Part shown: positions 8,200-17,232 of the stretch, one piece after another
Layout of the letters: the number at the start of each line of letters is the position of its first letter
Position numbering within the stretch: the stretch's first letter is position 1
DNA from: Streptomyces sp. NBC_00523
Lineage (GTDB): Bacteria > Actinomycetota > Actinomycetes > Streptomycetales > Streptomycetaceae
Length of the DNA stretch: 64,000 nt
Assembly: GCF_036346615.1 (NCBI RefSeq)
Contig: NZ_CP107836.1
Location: 124,001-188,000 of the forward strand
Direction: 5' to 3'
The notes under the pieces: generated by a model
Told to the model about the DNA's origin: nothing
What the model saw: the letters and a program-made list of their open reading frames with translations, nothing else
Databases searched by the model: none
Made by a program: the position numbers and the translations under genes

Positions 8200-9366
8200 G
8201 TGTTTCTCGACACCGTACTGACCCGCAATCCCGGGCTCGTCGAGGCCGCGGCCGCACTGCACGACGAGGGCGCGATCCCGCCGGACACCTATGTGATGGA
8301 CCTGGACGCCGTCGAGGCCAACGCCGCGCTGCTGGCCGCCGAGGCCGAACGGCTGGGCCTCTCGCTCTGGTTCGTCGTCAAACAGCTCGGCCGCAACCCG
8401 GAGCTGATCCGGGCCGTCGCCCGGCACATCCCCCGCTACGCCGCCATCGACCCGCCCGAGGCGCGCACCCTGCACGCCTCCGGGGCCCGTGCCGGCAACC
8501 TCGGCCACCTCGTCCAGATCCCGCGCCGCGCCCTGCCCGAGATGCTGGCGTGGCGTCCCGAGACCGTCACCGTCTACGACCTGGACAACGCCCGCGCGGT
8601 CTCCGACACCGCGAGGCGGCTGGGGTTCGTCCAGGACGTCCTGATCCGTCTCGAAGGCGCCGAGGGGAGCGTCTACCCGGGCCAGGAGGGCGGCGTCCCG
8701 CTCAACCGGCTCGACGCCTTCGCCGACGCCGCCGAACGCCTTCCCGGCATCCGGATCGCGGGGGTCACCGCCTTCCCGTGCGTGCTGTGCGACCCGGCGA
8801 CGGGTGCCCCATACGCCACGGCCAACTTCGCCCTCGCTCTCAAGGCCCGCGAGACGCTCGCCGGACGCGGCCACACGGACCTCCTGCTGAGCGCCCCCAG
8901 CGCCACCTCGATGGCCTCCCTGCCGCTGCTCGCGGACCTCGGCGCCACCCACGGAGAGCCGGGCCACGCGCTGACCGGCACGACCCCGCTGCACGCGCTC
9001 GACCCGGCGCAGCCCGAGACCCCGGCCTACGTGTACGTCACCGAGGTCGCCCACACCCTGGGCGACGGCCGCCCCGCCGTCTTCGGCGGCGGGTTCTACG
9101 CCCGCTCCCACATCAGGAGCGCCCTGCTGCCGCGCACCGGGGCACGTCTGAACGTGCTGGACGCGCCCGCCGAGAACATCGACTACTACCGGCTGCTCGA
9201 CGCGCCCGCCCCCGGACAGGACGTCCGCATCGGCGACACCGCGCTGCTGGCCTTCCGCACCCAGATCTTCGTCACCCGCTCGACCGTCGCCGTCGTCTCC
9301 GGACTCTCCTCCGGGACGCCCCGTCTCAACGGTCTGTACGACGCCCAGGGCCGGTCCCTGAGCTGA
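8200..9366 (+). CDS. yhfX: YhfX-like PLP enzyme of the alanine racemase fold
   Basis: A 388-residue fold-type-III PLP protein. The lysine expected to hold PLP is in LWFVVKQLGRNPEL, and further motifs match E. coli YhfX closely: GHLVQIPRRAL, LYPGQE-like VYPGQEGG, LSAPSATSMASLPLL, GEPGHALTGTTPLH and FRTQIFVTRS. The frame is open far upstream, but GTG at 8200, two bases after the yhfS stop, gives the family length and N-terminus (VFLDTVLTRNPGLVEAA). It could be a racemase or decarboxylase; the substrate is unknown. Confidence 0.85.
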   Translation: MFLDTVLTRNPGLVEAAAALHDEGAIPPDTYVMDLDAVEANAALLAAEAERLGLSLWFVVKQLGRNPELIRAVARHIPRYAAIDPPEARTLHASGARAGNLGHLVQIPRRALPEMLAWRPETVTVYDLDNARAVSDTARRLGFVQDVLIRLEGAEGSVYPGQEGGVPLNRLDAFADAAERLPGIRIAGVTAFPCVLCDPATGAPYATANFALALKARETLAGRGHTDLLLSAPSATSMASLPLLADLGATHGEPGHALTGTTPLHALDPAQPETPAYVYVTEVAHTLGDGRPAVFGGGFYARSHIRSALLPRTGARLNVLDAPAENIDYYRLLDAPAPGQDVRIGDTALLAFRTQIFVTRSTVAVVSGLSSGTPRLNGLYDAQGRSLS

Positions 9367-9377
9367 GGAGGCACCCC

Positions 9378-10619
9378 ATGGCCAAGACCGTCATCGTCGT
9401 GATCGACGGATTCGGCATCGGCGCCATGCCCGACGCGGGCACCACGCGCCCCGGCGATCTGACCGCCGACACCTGCGGGCATGTGCTGGACCACTGCCGG
9501 GAGGCGTTCGGCCGCCCGCTGCGGCTGCCCGTGCTGGGTTCACTCGGCCTCGGCCTGGTCCACCCGCATCCCGATCTCGCCCGGCGCACCCATCTGCCCG
9601 TCGCCGCGGGCCGGGCCGCGCTCGGCTATCCGGGCGCCGACACCTTCGCCGGGCACCAGACCATGATGGGGGCCGACTTCAGCCGGGTGACCGTGGCGCG
9701 GCTCGCCGACCACCTGGACGAGGTGACCGCCGCCCTCGAAGCGGCGGGCCACCGGGTCGGCCGACTGGACGGCAGGCCGCTCCTGGTCGTGGACGGCGCG
9801 GTGCTGGTCCACGACAACCTGGAGGCCGACCCGGGCATCAACTGGAACGCCTCCGGGCGGCTGGAGGACCTGCCGTTCGACGGGCCGGGCGGCATCCTCG
9901 CCGTGGCCCGCACGGTGCGCGCCGTCGCTCCCGTCGCGCGGGTCATCGCGGTGGGCGGGCACGCGGACGGCCCGCTCGACCGCTTCGTACGGGCCGGTGA
10001 GGAGGGCACGGTGGGCCTCGACACCCCCGCCACCGGCTTCTACCGCAACGGCGGTCTCGAAGTGCAGCACCTGGGCGCCCGGATCGACCACACCCGCCAG
10101 CTCCCCGACCTGGCCGCCCGCGCGGGCATCCCGGTCACCCTGGTGGGGAAGGCCGCCGACATCCTGGCCTGCGAGCGTGCGGCCCGGCACCCGGCCGTGG
10201 ACACCGCCGACGTCCTCACGCACACCCTCGAAGCGGTACGCGCCTGCGGCGACGGCCTGGTGGTCGCCAACATCCAGGAGACGGACCTGGCCGGGCACCA
10301 GCAGGACACCGAGCGCTACGGACGCCTCCTGGAACAGGCGGACGCGGGCCTGGCCGCGCTCGTCGCCCTGCTCGACGCGCCGGGCGACCGCCTCATCGTG
10401 ACCGGTGACCACGGCAACGACCCGACGGCCGGGCACGCCTTCCACACCCGTGAGTACGTCCCCGTGCTCATCCACCGGCCCGGCGCGGACGGCGTGGAGC
10501 TGCTGCCCGACGCGGAGAGCCTGGCGGACGTCGGCGCGACGGCCGCCGTGTCGCTGGCGCTGGACCCGGAGGACCTGGCCAACGGCCGGGAGCTGCGGAC
10601 GGGGCGCCGGGCGGCCTAG
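9378..10619 (+). CDS. yhfW: YhfW-like phosphopentomutase-family metalloenzyme
   Basis: A 413-residue member of the alkaline phosphatase superfamily, phosphopentomutase branch. Metal-site motifs: VVIDGFGIGAMPDAG at the N-terminus, an ETDLAGHQQD segment and VTGDHGNDPTAGHAFHTRE near the C-terminus. DTFAGHQTMMG stands where phosphopentomutases have the phosphothreonine segment, so the reaction may differ from ribose-phosphate mutase. Start at ATG with GAGGAG upstream, 11 bases after yhfX. Last gene of the operon. Confidence 0.83.
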   Translation: MAKTVIVVIDGFGIGAMPDAGTTRPGDLTADTCGHVLDHCREAFGRPLRLPVLGSLGLGLVHPHPDLARRTHLPVAAGRAALGYPGADTFAGHQTMMGADFSRVTVARLADHLDEVTAALEAAGHRVGRLDGRPLLVVDGAVLVHDNLEADPGINWNASGRLEDLPFDGPGGILAVARTVRAVAPVARVIAVGGHADGPLDRFVRAGEEGTVGLDTPATGFYRNGGLEVQHLGARIDHTRQLPDLAARAGIPVTLVGKAADILACERAARHPAVDTADVLTHTLEAVRACGDGLVVANIQETDLAGHQQDTERYGRLLEQADAGLAALVALLDAPGDRLIVTGDHGNDPTAGHAFHTREYVPVLIHRPGADGVELLPDAESLADVGATAAVSLALDPEDLANGRELRTGRRAA

Positions 10620-10674
10620 CCACCGAACGTCTGACGAAACGGCGCCTGACGAAAAAGAGCCACCAGAGCTTGAA

Positions 10675-10691
10675 CCTCACGTGGCGTGAGG
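10675..10691 (+). promoter_or_regulatory. MerR-type operator palindrome
   Basis: Two perfect 7-base arms (10675-10681 and 10685-10691) around 3 bases, starting directly after a TTGAAC that could be the -35 box (10670-10675). This is the typical place for a MerR-family activator site, 16 bases before the MerR gene's start. Autoregulation is inferred. Confidence 0.65.
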
Positions 10692-10706
10692 ATGCATGGT
10701 GGCTCC

Positions 10707-11474
10707 ATGACCACTTCTGCAACCTGGAGAGTGGGCCGGCTCGCGGAGGCCAGCGGTCTGACCGTGCGCACGCTGCACCACTGGGACACCATCGGGCTGC
10801 TCACTCCCTCCCGGCGCACCGCGGGAGGACACCGGGAGTACACCGAGGACGACCTCGCCCGTCTCTATCAGGTGCTGGCGCTGCGCAGCCTCGGGCTGGC
10901 GCTGGATTCCATCGCTGTCTGCCTCGACGCGGGTGTCGATCCGCTGCACCTGGTCCGGGATCATCTGGCGGGGGTGGAGGCGTCCATCAAGGCGCTCGGT
11001 GCCCTGCGTCAGCGGCTCGTACAGCTCGGTGAGGAGCTGTCGGCCGACGAGGCTCCGGCGGCCGCGGCGCTGCTCGACGCGCTGCGGGCGATCGGCGGCA
11101 CCGGTCCGGAGGGCGAGCACACGCTGCGCCGCCATCTGGACTCCGACGAGATGCAGGTCCTGCGGACCCGGGCCGCCGCCTTGGGGCCCGCCATGCACTA
11201 CCTGCTCGACGTCGAGTGGCCCGAGTTGTACCGGAGAGCCGAACGACTCCGTACGGCCGGCACCCCCGCCACGGATCGGAAGGTCCGCCTCCTGGTGGCC
11301 CGGATGGATGAGCTGAGCGCGTTGTTCAGCGGAGGCGATGCCGGTATCTCCGCCGGAGTCAGGACTGCCTGGCACGACGATCCGGCCGCCATGTCGGGAG
11401 ACCCCGATGCTCCGGCCGACGACTGGCGAGAGCTGGCCGAGTATCTGGACCGCGCTCGCCACAGCTCCTCCTGA
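10707..11474 (+). CDS. MerR-family regulator with TipAS-like effector domain
   Basis: A 255-residue transcription activator. The N-terminal MerR helix-turn-helix (VGRLAEASGLTVRTLHHWD, then RTAGGHREY) spans about residues 8-77, followed by a dimerisation helix and a helical C-terminal domain similar to the TipA antibiotic-binding domain. Such proteins sense drugs or hydrophobic ligands by sequestration. ATG at 10707 is preferred to GTG at 10686, which lies inside the operator palindrome. A small membrane protein gene follows on the same strand 54 bases later and may be its target. Confidence 0.85.
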   Translation: MTTSATWRVGRLAEASGLTVRTLHHWDTIGLLTPSRRTAGGHREYTEDDLARLYQVLALRSLGLALDSIAVCLDAGVDPLHLVRDHLAGVEASIKALGALRQRLVQLGEELSADEAPAAAALLDALRAIGGTGPEGEHTLRRHLDSDEMQVLRTRAAALGPAMHYLLDVEWPELYRRAERLRTAGTPATDRKVRLLVARMDELSALFSGGDAGISAGVRTAWHDDPAAMSGDPDAPADDWRELAEYLDRARHSSS

Positions 11475-11528
11475 CCCGCACCCGCCGGGGTCGCCCCCGC
11501 GTTCCCGTCCGCCCCAAGGAGCCTGCTG

Positions 11529-11708
11529 ATGAACCGACGGATCCGTGCGCGCATCGCGCTGATCTCAACGATCCCCACCCTCCTCGCCCTTCCCGTCATC
11601 TGCCTCCTGGCCGCGGCCGGCGCGGTGCCGTGGTCCCTGCTCCTCGCCCTGCCCGTGGTGCTCGTGGTCCAGGCCGCTTTCCACTTCTCCCGCGTCCCCA
11701 CGGAATGA
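11529..11708 (+). CDS. Small hydrophobic membrane protein, 59 residues
   Basis: An unrecognised 59-residue protein with two hydrophobic stretches (about residues 9-31 and 33-52) joined at a Gly-Ala-Val-Pro turn, with basic residues at the N-terminus (MNRRIRAR). ATG is preceded by AAGGAG 7 bases upstream. It probably shares the MerR transcript. Its stop codon ends one base before the end of the convergent lipase gene. Real small gene likely; function unknown. Confidence 0.6.
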   Translation: MNRRIRARIALISTIPTLLALPVICLLAAAGAVPWSLLLALPVVLVVQAAFHFSRVPTE

Positions 11709-11709
11709 G

Positions 11710-12630
11710 TCAGTGGCGCCCCGCACCCCTGCCGAGGGTCTTCAGGAGGGCCTGTGCCATGACCTCTTCGCCCTTCGCGTTGGGATGGGCGGGAGCGGCG
11801 GGCGCAGCCGGGCTCAACGGCTCTATCCACCGGTCGGCGGGTGCCTTGCACATGTCGTGGCCCACGGTCGGCCCGTACGTGTCCACGTAGTCGGCCCGGT
11901 TCAGCAGCGCCACCGCGCGCAGCATCAGGTTGAGGCGCTTCTCCGTGTCCCGCAGGTACGGGAAGTCCTTCGCGGCGAACGGGACTTGAGGGAAGCAGCC
12001 GGTGCCGTCGTCGGGAAGGAGGTCCGGGTAGCCGACGACGACCACGCGTGCGTGGGGCGCCTTGTGGTGCACTTCCCGCAGCACGCGGGCGACCTTGGGC
12101 GCCGTCTGGAGGATCTTCAGCGTCAACTGGTCATAGCCCTTGGCCCCGTAGTACTGCTGGCAGGGGTTGCCGGCGAGGTCCTTGGCGCTGAGGGTGGCAC
12201 AGGTGCCGATGATGGAGCCGAAGCCGACGTCGTTGCCGCCGATCTGAAGGGTCACGAGGTCCGTGTCCTTCTTCACCGCGTCCAGTTGAGGCCCGTTGGT
12301 GCCCTGCGCCTCCCACATCTCGACGGTCGTCGCCCCGCCGCAGCTCACGTCGGTGAACGAGGTGATGTGGCGCTCGCGCGCGGTGACCGAGGGATAGTTG
12401 TGGTCGGAACGGGCACAGTTCGCGTCGACCTGCGTGGGTATCAGAGGACCGGACGTGTACGAGTCGCCCAGCGCCACGTAGGAGGTGCGGGGCGAACCGT
12501 GCGCGCCGCCCGTCGCGGCCGAGGCCGTGCCGGTGAAGCCGGCCGTGAGCGCGCAGCTGCTCAACGCGGCCAGCGCGATGGCGGTGCGTCGCTTGGATAC
12601 AGCCCTGCCCGGACGATTCCGCTGCATCAT
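11710..12630 (-). CDS. Secreted SGNH/GDSL lipase-esterase
   Basis: A 306-residue extracellular esterase/lipase of the Streptomyces SGNH type. It has a signal peptide with basic start, hydrophobic core and ASA cleavage motif (around residue 40). Catalytic blocks: YVALGDSYTSG (nucleophile Ser), LQIGGNDVGFG (Gly/Asn oxyanion) and AHPNAKGE (His near the C-terminus). Paired cysteines such as those in NCARSDHNYP and DVSCGG fit the disulfide-bonded secreted lipases of the genus. The frame is open further upstream, but the ATG pair at 12630 has GGAGGG just before it and starts the signal peptide. Confidence 0.9.
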   Translation of the reverse strand: MMQRNRPGRAVSKRRTAIALAALSSCALTAGFTGTASAATGGAHGSPRTSYVALGDSYTSGPLIPTQVDANCARSDHNYPSVTARERHITSFTDVSCGGATTVEMWEAQGTNGPQLDAVKKDTDLVTLQIGGNDVGFGSIIGTCATLSAKDLAGNPCQQYYGAKGYDQLTLKILQTAPKVARVLREVHHKAPHARVVVVGYPDLLPDDGTGCFPQVPFAAKDFPYLRDTEKRLNLMLRAVALLNRADYVDTYGPTVGHDMCKAPADRWIEPLSPAAPAAPAHPNAKGEEVMAQALLKTLGRGAGRH

Positions 12631-12739
12631 GATGCCCTCCCCGAAAGTTCTCACAATCCGAACCCCGCCTGTATACCGGTCAGTAGACCGTGAGACCAGT
12701 GGCCGGCCACCGGCAAGATCACGGCCAGGGCAAGGAGAG

Positions 12740-13246
12740 ATGGTGGCTGTGGCCGACGAACGGCTTGATGCCGAGTGGCTTCGCGTCTGGTGCGAGCGGA
12801 CGGATGCGGCGCTCTCGGAGCTCATGACATCGTTCCAGGCACGGTTCGGCTTCGAGCCGGGCAGCAACGTGGTCGTGCGCGCTTCGGATGCGAGCCACCG
12901 AGCCACCGGCGCGCTCGTGGAGCTGACGCCGATCCCGTCGGACCTGACGACGATGTACTGGGTGATCGACGAGGTCTCCCTGCCCGATGTCGACAACGGC
13001 TGCTTCGTCCACCCTGCCTCGCTGGTCGCGGACCACTTCCGCGCTTACGGGGCCGTCTCGATCGACGGGGAGGAGGCCGCCCTGGTGTTCGCCAGTGACG
13101 GGGGCGGGCATCTGTTCGCGCTGGCGGGCTCGGGACGCGTCTGGAGGTCTGCCACCGCCTCTTGGTTCGATCAGTTCGACCTTGCCGCGGCCAGTCTTCA
13201 GGAGTTCTTCCAGGGGCTCTCCCGGCAGATCGATGCCCAGTGCTAG
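12740..13246 (+). CDS. Hypothetical protein, possibly SUKH/SMI1-like
   Basis: A 168-residue acidic protein with no export signal. The C-terminal half has AALVFASDGGGHLFALAGSGRVWR and a later FFQGL segment, reminiscent of SMI1/KNR4 (SUKH) fold proteins, many of which are immunity proteins in polymorphic toxin systems. No toxin gene is adjacent, so that role is not supported by context. ATG at 12740 follows AAGGAG; the 109-base gap to the divergent lipase gene probably holds both promoters. Confidence 0.6.
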   Translation: MVAVADERLDAEWLRVWCERTDAALSELMTSFQARFGFEPGSNVVVRASDASHRATGALVELTPIPSDLTTMYWVIDEVSLPDVDNGCFVHPASLVADHFRAYGAVSIDGEEAALVFASDGGGHLFALAGSGRVWRSATASWFDQFDLAAASLQEFFQGLSRQIDAQC

Positions 13247-13389
13247 TCCGGGTTGCTTCGACGCGTCCGGCATACGGGGGGAGGGCAGAACGCTCAGGCT
13301 CTCCGCAGGGCTAAATTGGGCTGCGCGTGCCTTTGCGCCTCCGCATACTGGCGGTCTCCGACTCCCGGAATCCGAAGGAACGTTCCCGC

Positions 13390-14451
13390 GTGCAGGCTGC
13401 CGTCACCGTCACCCCCGCTCAGATCCCCGAACTGCTGCTGGGCCTCGCCACCGTGCGGCCCGTGTTTCTGTGGGGCGCGCCCGGGATCGGCAAGTCGTCG
13501 CTCGTACGGAAGTTCGCGGAGTCCCTGGGGCTGGAGTGCGTCAGCCTGCTCGGGACGCAGCTCGCACCGGAGGACCTCATCGGGGTGCCCCGGATCCGCG
13601 ACGGCCGGTCCGTGTTCTGCCCCCCGGAGTCCATCGCCCGTGACGAGCCGTACTGCCTGTTCCTGGACGAGCTCAACGCGGCGACCCCCGATGTGCAGAA
13701 GGCGTTCTACTCGCTGATCCTGGACCGGCGTATCGGGTCCTACGAACTGCCCGCCGGTTCGATCGTCATCGGGGCCGGCAACCGTGCCACGGACAACGCG
13801 CTGGCGCGGCCCATCGCCTCCGCCCTGGTCAACCGGCTCACCCATGTCCACCTCCGGGCCTCGGCGGCGGACTGGCTGGTGTGGGCGGGCGAGAACGGGG
13901 TCCACCCGTGGGTGACGGACTACCTCGTGGACCGCCCGGACCACCTGTGGTCGCAGCCGCCCAAGACCGAGGAGCCGTTCTCCACGCCCCGCTCCTGGCA
14001 CATGCTCTCGGACGCCCTGCACTCCTTCGGGCCGGAGATCGACGAGGAGACCCTGAAGGTCGTGGTGCACGGCACGCTGACGCCCGCTCACGCCGTCTCC
14101 TTCTGCGGCTACGCGAAGATCGTCCGTCACGCCTTCGGCATCGAGGCGATCCTCAAGGGTGACGCCTCCTGGCCGAAGCGGCCCGAGGACCGCGACCTGC
14201 TCTACTACCTGGCCGACGCGTTCCGGGGACGCCTGGTCAAGGAGCTGCCGCGTGAGAAGAAGCACGTCTCGCCGTCCCTGCGGCAGACCGCCTACCGGGC
14301 CAAGTCGCTGCTCGTCCAGCTGGCCGAGATCTCGGTCGAGGTCGCGCAGACCGTCATCGCGGACGACGCCGACGGGCTGCCCGTGCTGCCCGCGTGGTTC
14401 CTCGTGGACGCCGCGCGGGACATGCCCCGGCTGGTCGAGGCCCGGCGATGA
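13390..14451 (+). CDS. MoxR-type AAA+ ATPase
   Basis: A 353-residue AAA+ ATPase of the MoxR class. Walker A is FLWGAPGIGKSSLVRK (about residue 20), Walker B is CLFLDELNAATPDVQ, and sensor 1 is GSIVIGAGNR. MoxR ATPases act as chaperones with VWA-domain partners; here the partner is the next gene, which starts inside this one's stop codon (ATGA). GTG at 13390 is favoured by a GAAGGAA ribosome binding site; GTG at 13327 would add 21 residues with no domain. Confidence 0.87.
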   Translation: MQAAVTVTPAQIPELLLGLATVRPVFLWGAPGIGKSSLVRKFAESLGLECVSLLGTQLAPEDLIGVPRIRDGRSVFCPPESIARDEPYCLFLDELNAATPDVQKAFYSLILDRRIGSYELPAGSIVIGAGNRATDNALARPIASALVNRLTHVHLRASAADWLVWAGENGVHPWVTDYLVDRPDHLWSQPPKTEEPFSTPRSWHMLSDALHSFGPEIDEETLKVVVHGTLTPAHAVSFCGYAKIVRHAFGIEAILKGDASWPKRPEDRDLLYYLADAFRGRLVKELPREKKHVSPSLRQTAYRAKSLLVQLAEISVEVAQTVIADDADGLPVLPAWFLVDAARDMPRLVEARR

Positions 14452-16283
14452 AGGGGTCCGGCGGGCGCGGGGGCGGGGGCAAGGACGGGAAGAACAAGAA
14501 CACGGTCGACCCGGCCACCGAGGCCTTCGCCGCCGGGCTCGCGCTCGTCAAGCGCAACCCGGCGTTCGCGGCCGTGGAGGCGTCCGTGTGCCGCCAGGAG
14601 AAGTGCGCGCTGACCCCGGCCGGCGGACTGGCCGCCGTCACGTCGAACGGCACCGTCCACGTACACCCCACCAAACGGGCCGATCCGGCGGAATGGGCAT
14701 GGGCGCTCGCCCACTGTCTGCTGCACCTCGGTTTCGGTCATGTGCCCGCCTCGGCGGCCGCGTCGCGCGAACAGCCCGACCGCTTCGACGTCGCGGCGCG
14801 CTGCGCGGTCGTCAACCGCTTCCTGGTCAGCCATCCGATGGGCCGGGCGCCCTTCGCCCTGCCGGAGTCGTTCCCGGGCGGCGACGAGGAGATGCTCGCC
14901 GCGCGGTGGCGCCGCGATGGCATCCCCGCCGCCCACGAGCACTGCGGCACCGCGGGTGAACACCCCGACCAGGTCCTCACCACCTGGAACGCCTGGGACA
15001 ACTCCGCGGTCCCGGACTGGGAGACCGCCTTCGCACACGCGCTGACCCGCAGTGTGTCCGCCGCGATGGACGTGGCCGGCGGCCGCCGCGACCGGGTCAC
15101 CGGAGAGCGCAAACCCCAGCGGCCCTGGGACCGTGCCCTGAACTGGTTCGTCTCCTCCTACCCCCTGCTGGGCGGGCTCGCCGCGGGCCTGAAGATCGTG
15201 GCCGACGCCGAACTCGCCCGGACGCAGGACATCTCCATCGCGGCGGTCAGTCCGGTCGCGGGCGAGATCTACATCAACCCGCTGCGCGCGTTCACCGACG
15301 AGGAATGGCGCTTCGTCCTCGCGCACGAGATGCTGCACGCCGCGCTGCGGCACGGCGAACGCAGAGGGGGCCGCGACCCGTTCCTCTTCAACGTCGCCGC
15401 CGACTACGTCGTCAACGACTGGCTGGTCCAGATGCGCGTCGGCGACATGCCCGAAGGGCTGCTGTACGACCCGGAGCTGCGGGGCCTGTCCGCCGAGGAG
15501 GTGTACGACCGCATCGCGCACGACCTGCGCCGCCGCCGCAGGCTCGCGACGCTGCGGGGCAAGGGCGCCGGGGACATCCTCGGCGAGCCGCTGCCGCATG
15601 CCGGTGCCGGTCCGTACACCGACCTGGACGAGTTCTACCGGCGCGGACTGGTGCAGGGCTTCGACCTCCACCAGTACGGGGAGCGCGGCCTCCTGCCCGC
15701 CGGGCTGATCCAGGAGATCCGCGCCCTGGCGCACCCGCCCGTACCGTGGGACGCGCGGCTGGCCCGCTGGTTCGACGAGTACGTTCCCCGTCCGGAGCCC
15801 GTACGGACGTACGCGCGCCCGGCGCGGCGGCAGGCATCGACCCCCGACATCCCGCGCGCCGGACGGTACTTCCCGCCCGATGAGACGGCCCGCTGCACCT
15901 TCGGCGTCGTGCTGGACACCTCCGGCTCGATGAACAGCACCCTGCTCGGCAAGGCTCTCGGCTCCATCGCCTCGTACGCCGAGGCCCGCGACGTACCCGC
16001 CGCACGCGTCGTCTTCTGCGACGCCGCCCCCTACGACGCCGGCTACCTGCCGCCCACCGAGATCGCCGGACGGGTGCGGGTACGCGGCCGCGGCGGCACC
16101 GAACTCCAGCCCGGCGTGGACCTGTTGCAACGGGCGGACGACTTCCCGCCGGGCGCGCCGGTCCTCGTCATCACCGACGGCTGGTGCGATGTCCTCCGCA
16201 TCCGGCGCGAGCACGCCTACCTGATCCCGCAGGGCGCGTCACTGCCGTTCACCCCGCGCGGCCCGGTGTTCCGGCTGGCCTAG
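14448..16283 (+). CDS. VWA-domain protein with HExxH metallopeptidase-like domain (VMAP/DUF2201 type)
   Basis: A 611-residue partner of the MoxR ATPase. After a Gly/Lys-rich start, a peptidase-like domain carries LAHEMLHAALRHGER (HExxH, about residue 290), preceded by ISIAAVSP and followed by AADYVVNDW. The C-terminal VWA domain has the metal site FGVVLDTSGSMNS and LVITDGWCDV. Start at ATG 14448 overlaps the upstream stop by four bases. The stop codon TAG lies in the CTAG at the edge of the IS481 element; since CTAG is present on both sides, the gene end is likely unchanged. Substrate of the predicted chaperone/protease is unknown. Confidence 0.85.
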   Translation: MKGSGGRGGGGKDGKNKNTVDPATEAFAAGLALVKRNPAFAAVEASVCRQEKCALTPAGGLAAVTSNGTVHVHPTKRADPAEWAWALAHCLLHLGFGHVPASAAASREQPDRFDVAARCAVVNRFLVSHPMGRAPFALPESFPGGDEEMLAARWRRDGIPAAHEHCGTAGEHPDQVLTTWNAWDNSAVPDWETAFAHALTRSVSAAMDVAGGRRDRVTGERKPQRPWDRALNWFVSSYPLLGGLAAGLKIVADAELARTQDISIAAVSPVAGEIYINPLRAFTDEEWRFVLAHEMLHAALRHGERRGGRDPFLFNVAADYVVNDWLVQMRVGDMPEGLLYDPELRGLSAEEVYDRIAHDLRRRRRLATLRGKGAGDILGEPLPHAGAGPYTDLDEFYRRGLVQGFDLHQYGERGLLPAGLIQEIRALAHPPVPWDARLARWFDEYVPRPEPVRTYARPARRQASTPDIPRAGRYFPPDETARCTFGVVLDTSGSMNSTLLGKALGSIASYAEARDVPAARVVFCDAAPYDAGYLPPTEIAGRVRVRGRGGTELQPGVDLLQRADDFPPGAPVLVITDGWCDVLRIRREHAYLIPQGASLPFTPRGPVFRLA

Positions 16284-17232
16284 GTGTATTGCCCTGTGAG
16301 GTTGGGGACGCGGCTGGCGGGTGGTTGGCCTTTCAGCGCGGTGTGTCCGCGGTGGTGATTGTAGGTGTGCAGCCAGTGCGGGAAGGCGTCGCGGCGTTCG
16401 GCTTCTGAGCGGTAGGGGCGGGCGTAGGCCCATTCGTCGAGCGGGGTGCGGTTGAGGCGTTCGACCTTGCCGTTGGTCTGGGGCCGGTAGGGCCGGGTTC
16501 GCTTGTGGGTGATCCCGGCCGCTGTCAGTGTGTCGCGCCAGGCGTGGGACTTGTAGCAGGCGCCGTCGTCGGTCAGTACGCGTTCGACGGTGATGCCGCA
16601 GGAAGTGAAGAACGCCTGGGCCCTGGTCCAGAAGGCGATGGCGGTTTCCTTGCGTTCGTCGGAGTGGATCTCGCTGTAGGCGAGGCGGAGTGGTCGTCGA
16701 CGGCGGTGTGGATGTAGCTGTAGCCGGCCCCGGAGCGGGTTCTGCGGCCTGCTTGCCGGCCGAGGGTCTTGTGGCCGCCGCCGTCGGGGATGTTGCCGAG
16801 CTTCTTGATGTCGACGTGGACCAGTTCGCCGGGCTGGTCGCGTTCGTAACGGCGTATGACCCGGCCGGTTGCCCGGTCCAGATGCGTGAGGCGGGCAAGC
16901 CGGTAGCGGGTCAGGACGCGGTGGACGGTGGAGGGCGCCAGACCCAGCAGGTGGGCGATGCGGGCCGGGCCCCACCGGCGCAGGACCCGGACCTTGATGA
17001 TCCGTCGTTCGGTGCGGGTGGGGGTCTGGCGCGGGCTGTGGTGCGGGCGGCTCGAACGGTCGCTCATGCCGGCCTCGCCGAGGAGGCGGTAACGGTGTGC
17101 CCAGCGCTGGGCCGTGGTGGGTGCGACCTGGAAGCGTTCGGCGGCCCGGCGCAGGGGCCAGCCGTCCTCGACCACGCAGCGGGCCAGACGCAGGCGTCCC
17201 GTCTCGGTCAGGGGTGCATTACGGTGGGGCAC
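16280..17232 (-). pseudogene. IS481-family transposase, frameshifted
   Basis: The N-terminal part (17232 down to about 16690) has helix-turn-helix regions and the first catalytic Asp in YIHTAVDDHS. The C-terminal part continues in another frame (LAYSEIHSDERKE, VLTDDGACY, RPYRPQTNGKVERLNRT) with the remaining Asp and Glu. Comparing the second IS481 copy at 48.5 kb shows that one base is missing at about 16690, between VDDHS and LAYSE. The stop lies in the flanking CTAG. GTG 17232 is the likely start. Confidence 0.88.

Noticed and set aside
12661..12720. Strong palindromic operator between lipase and the SUKH-like gene
   Set aside because: Short matching bits (for example around CCGGTCAG) do not form arms longer than 5 bases.
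14292..16214. 640-codon minus-strand frame opposite the VWA gene
   Set aside because: Antisense shadow; no recognisable motif, and the plus strand holds HExxH and VWA motifs.
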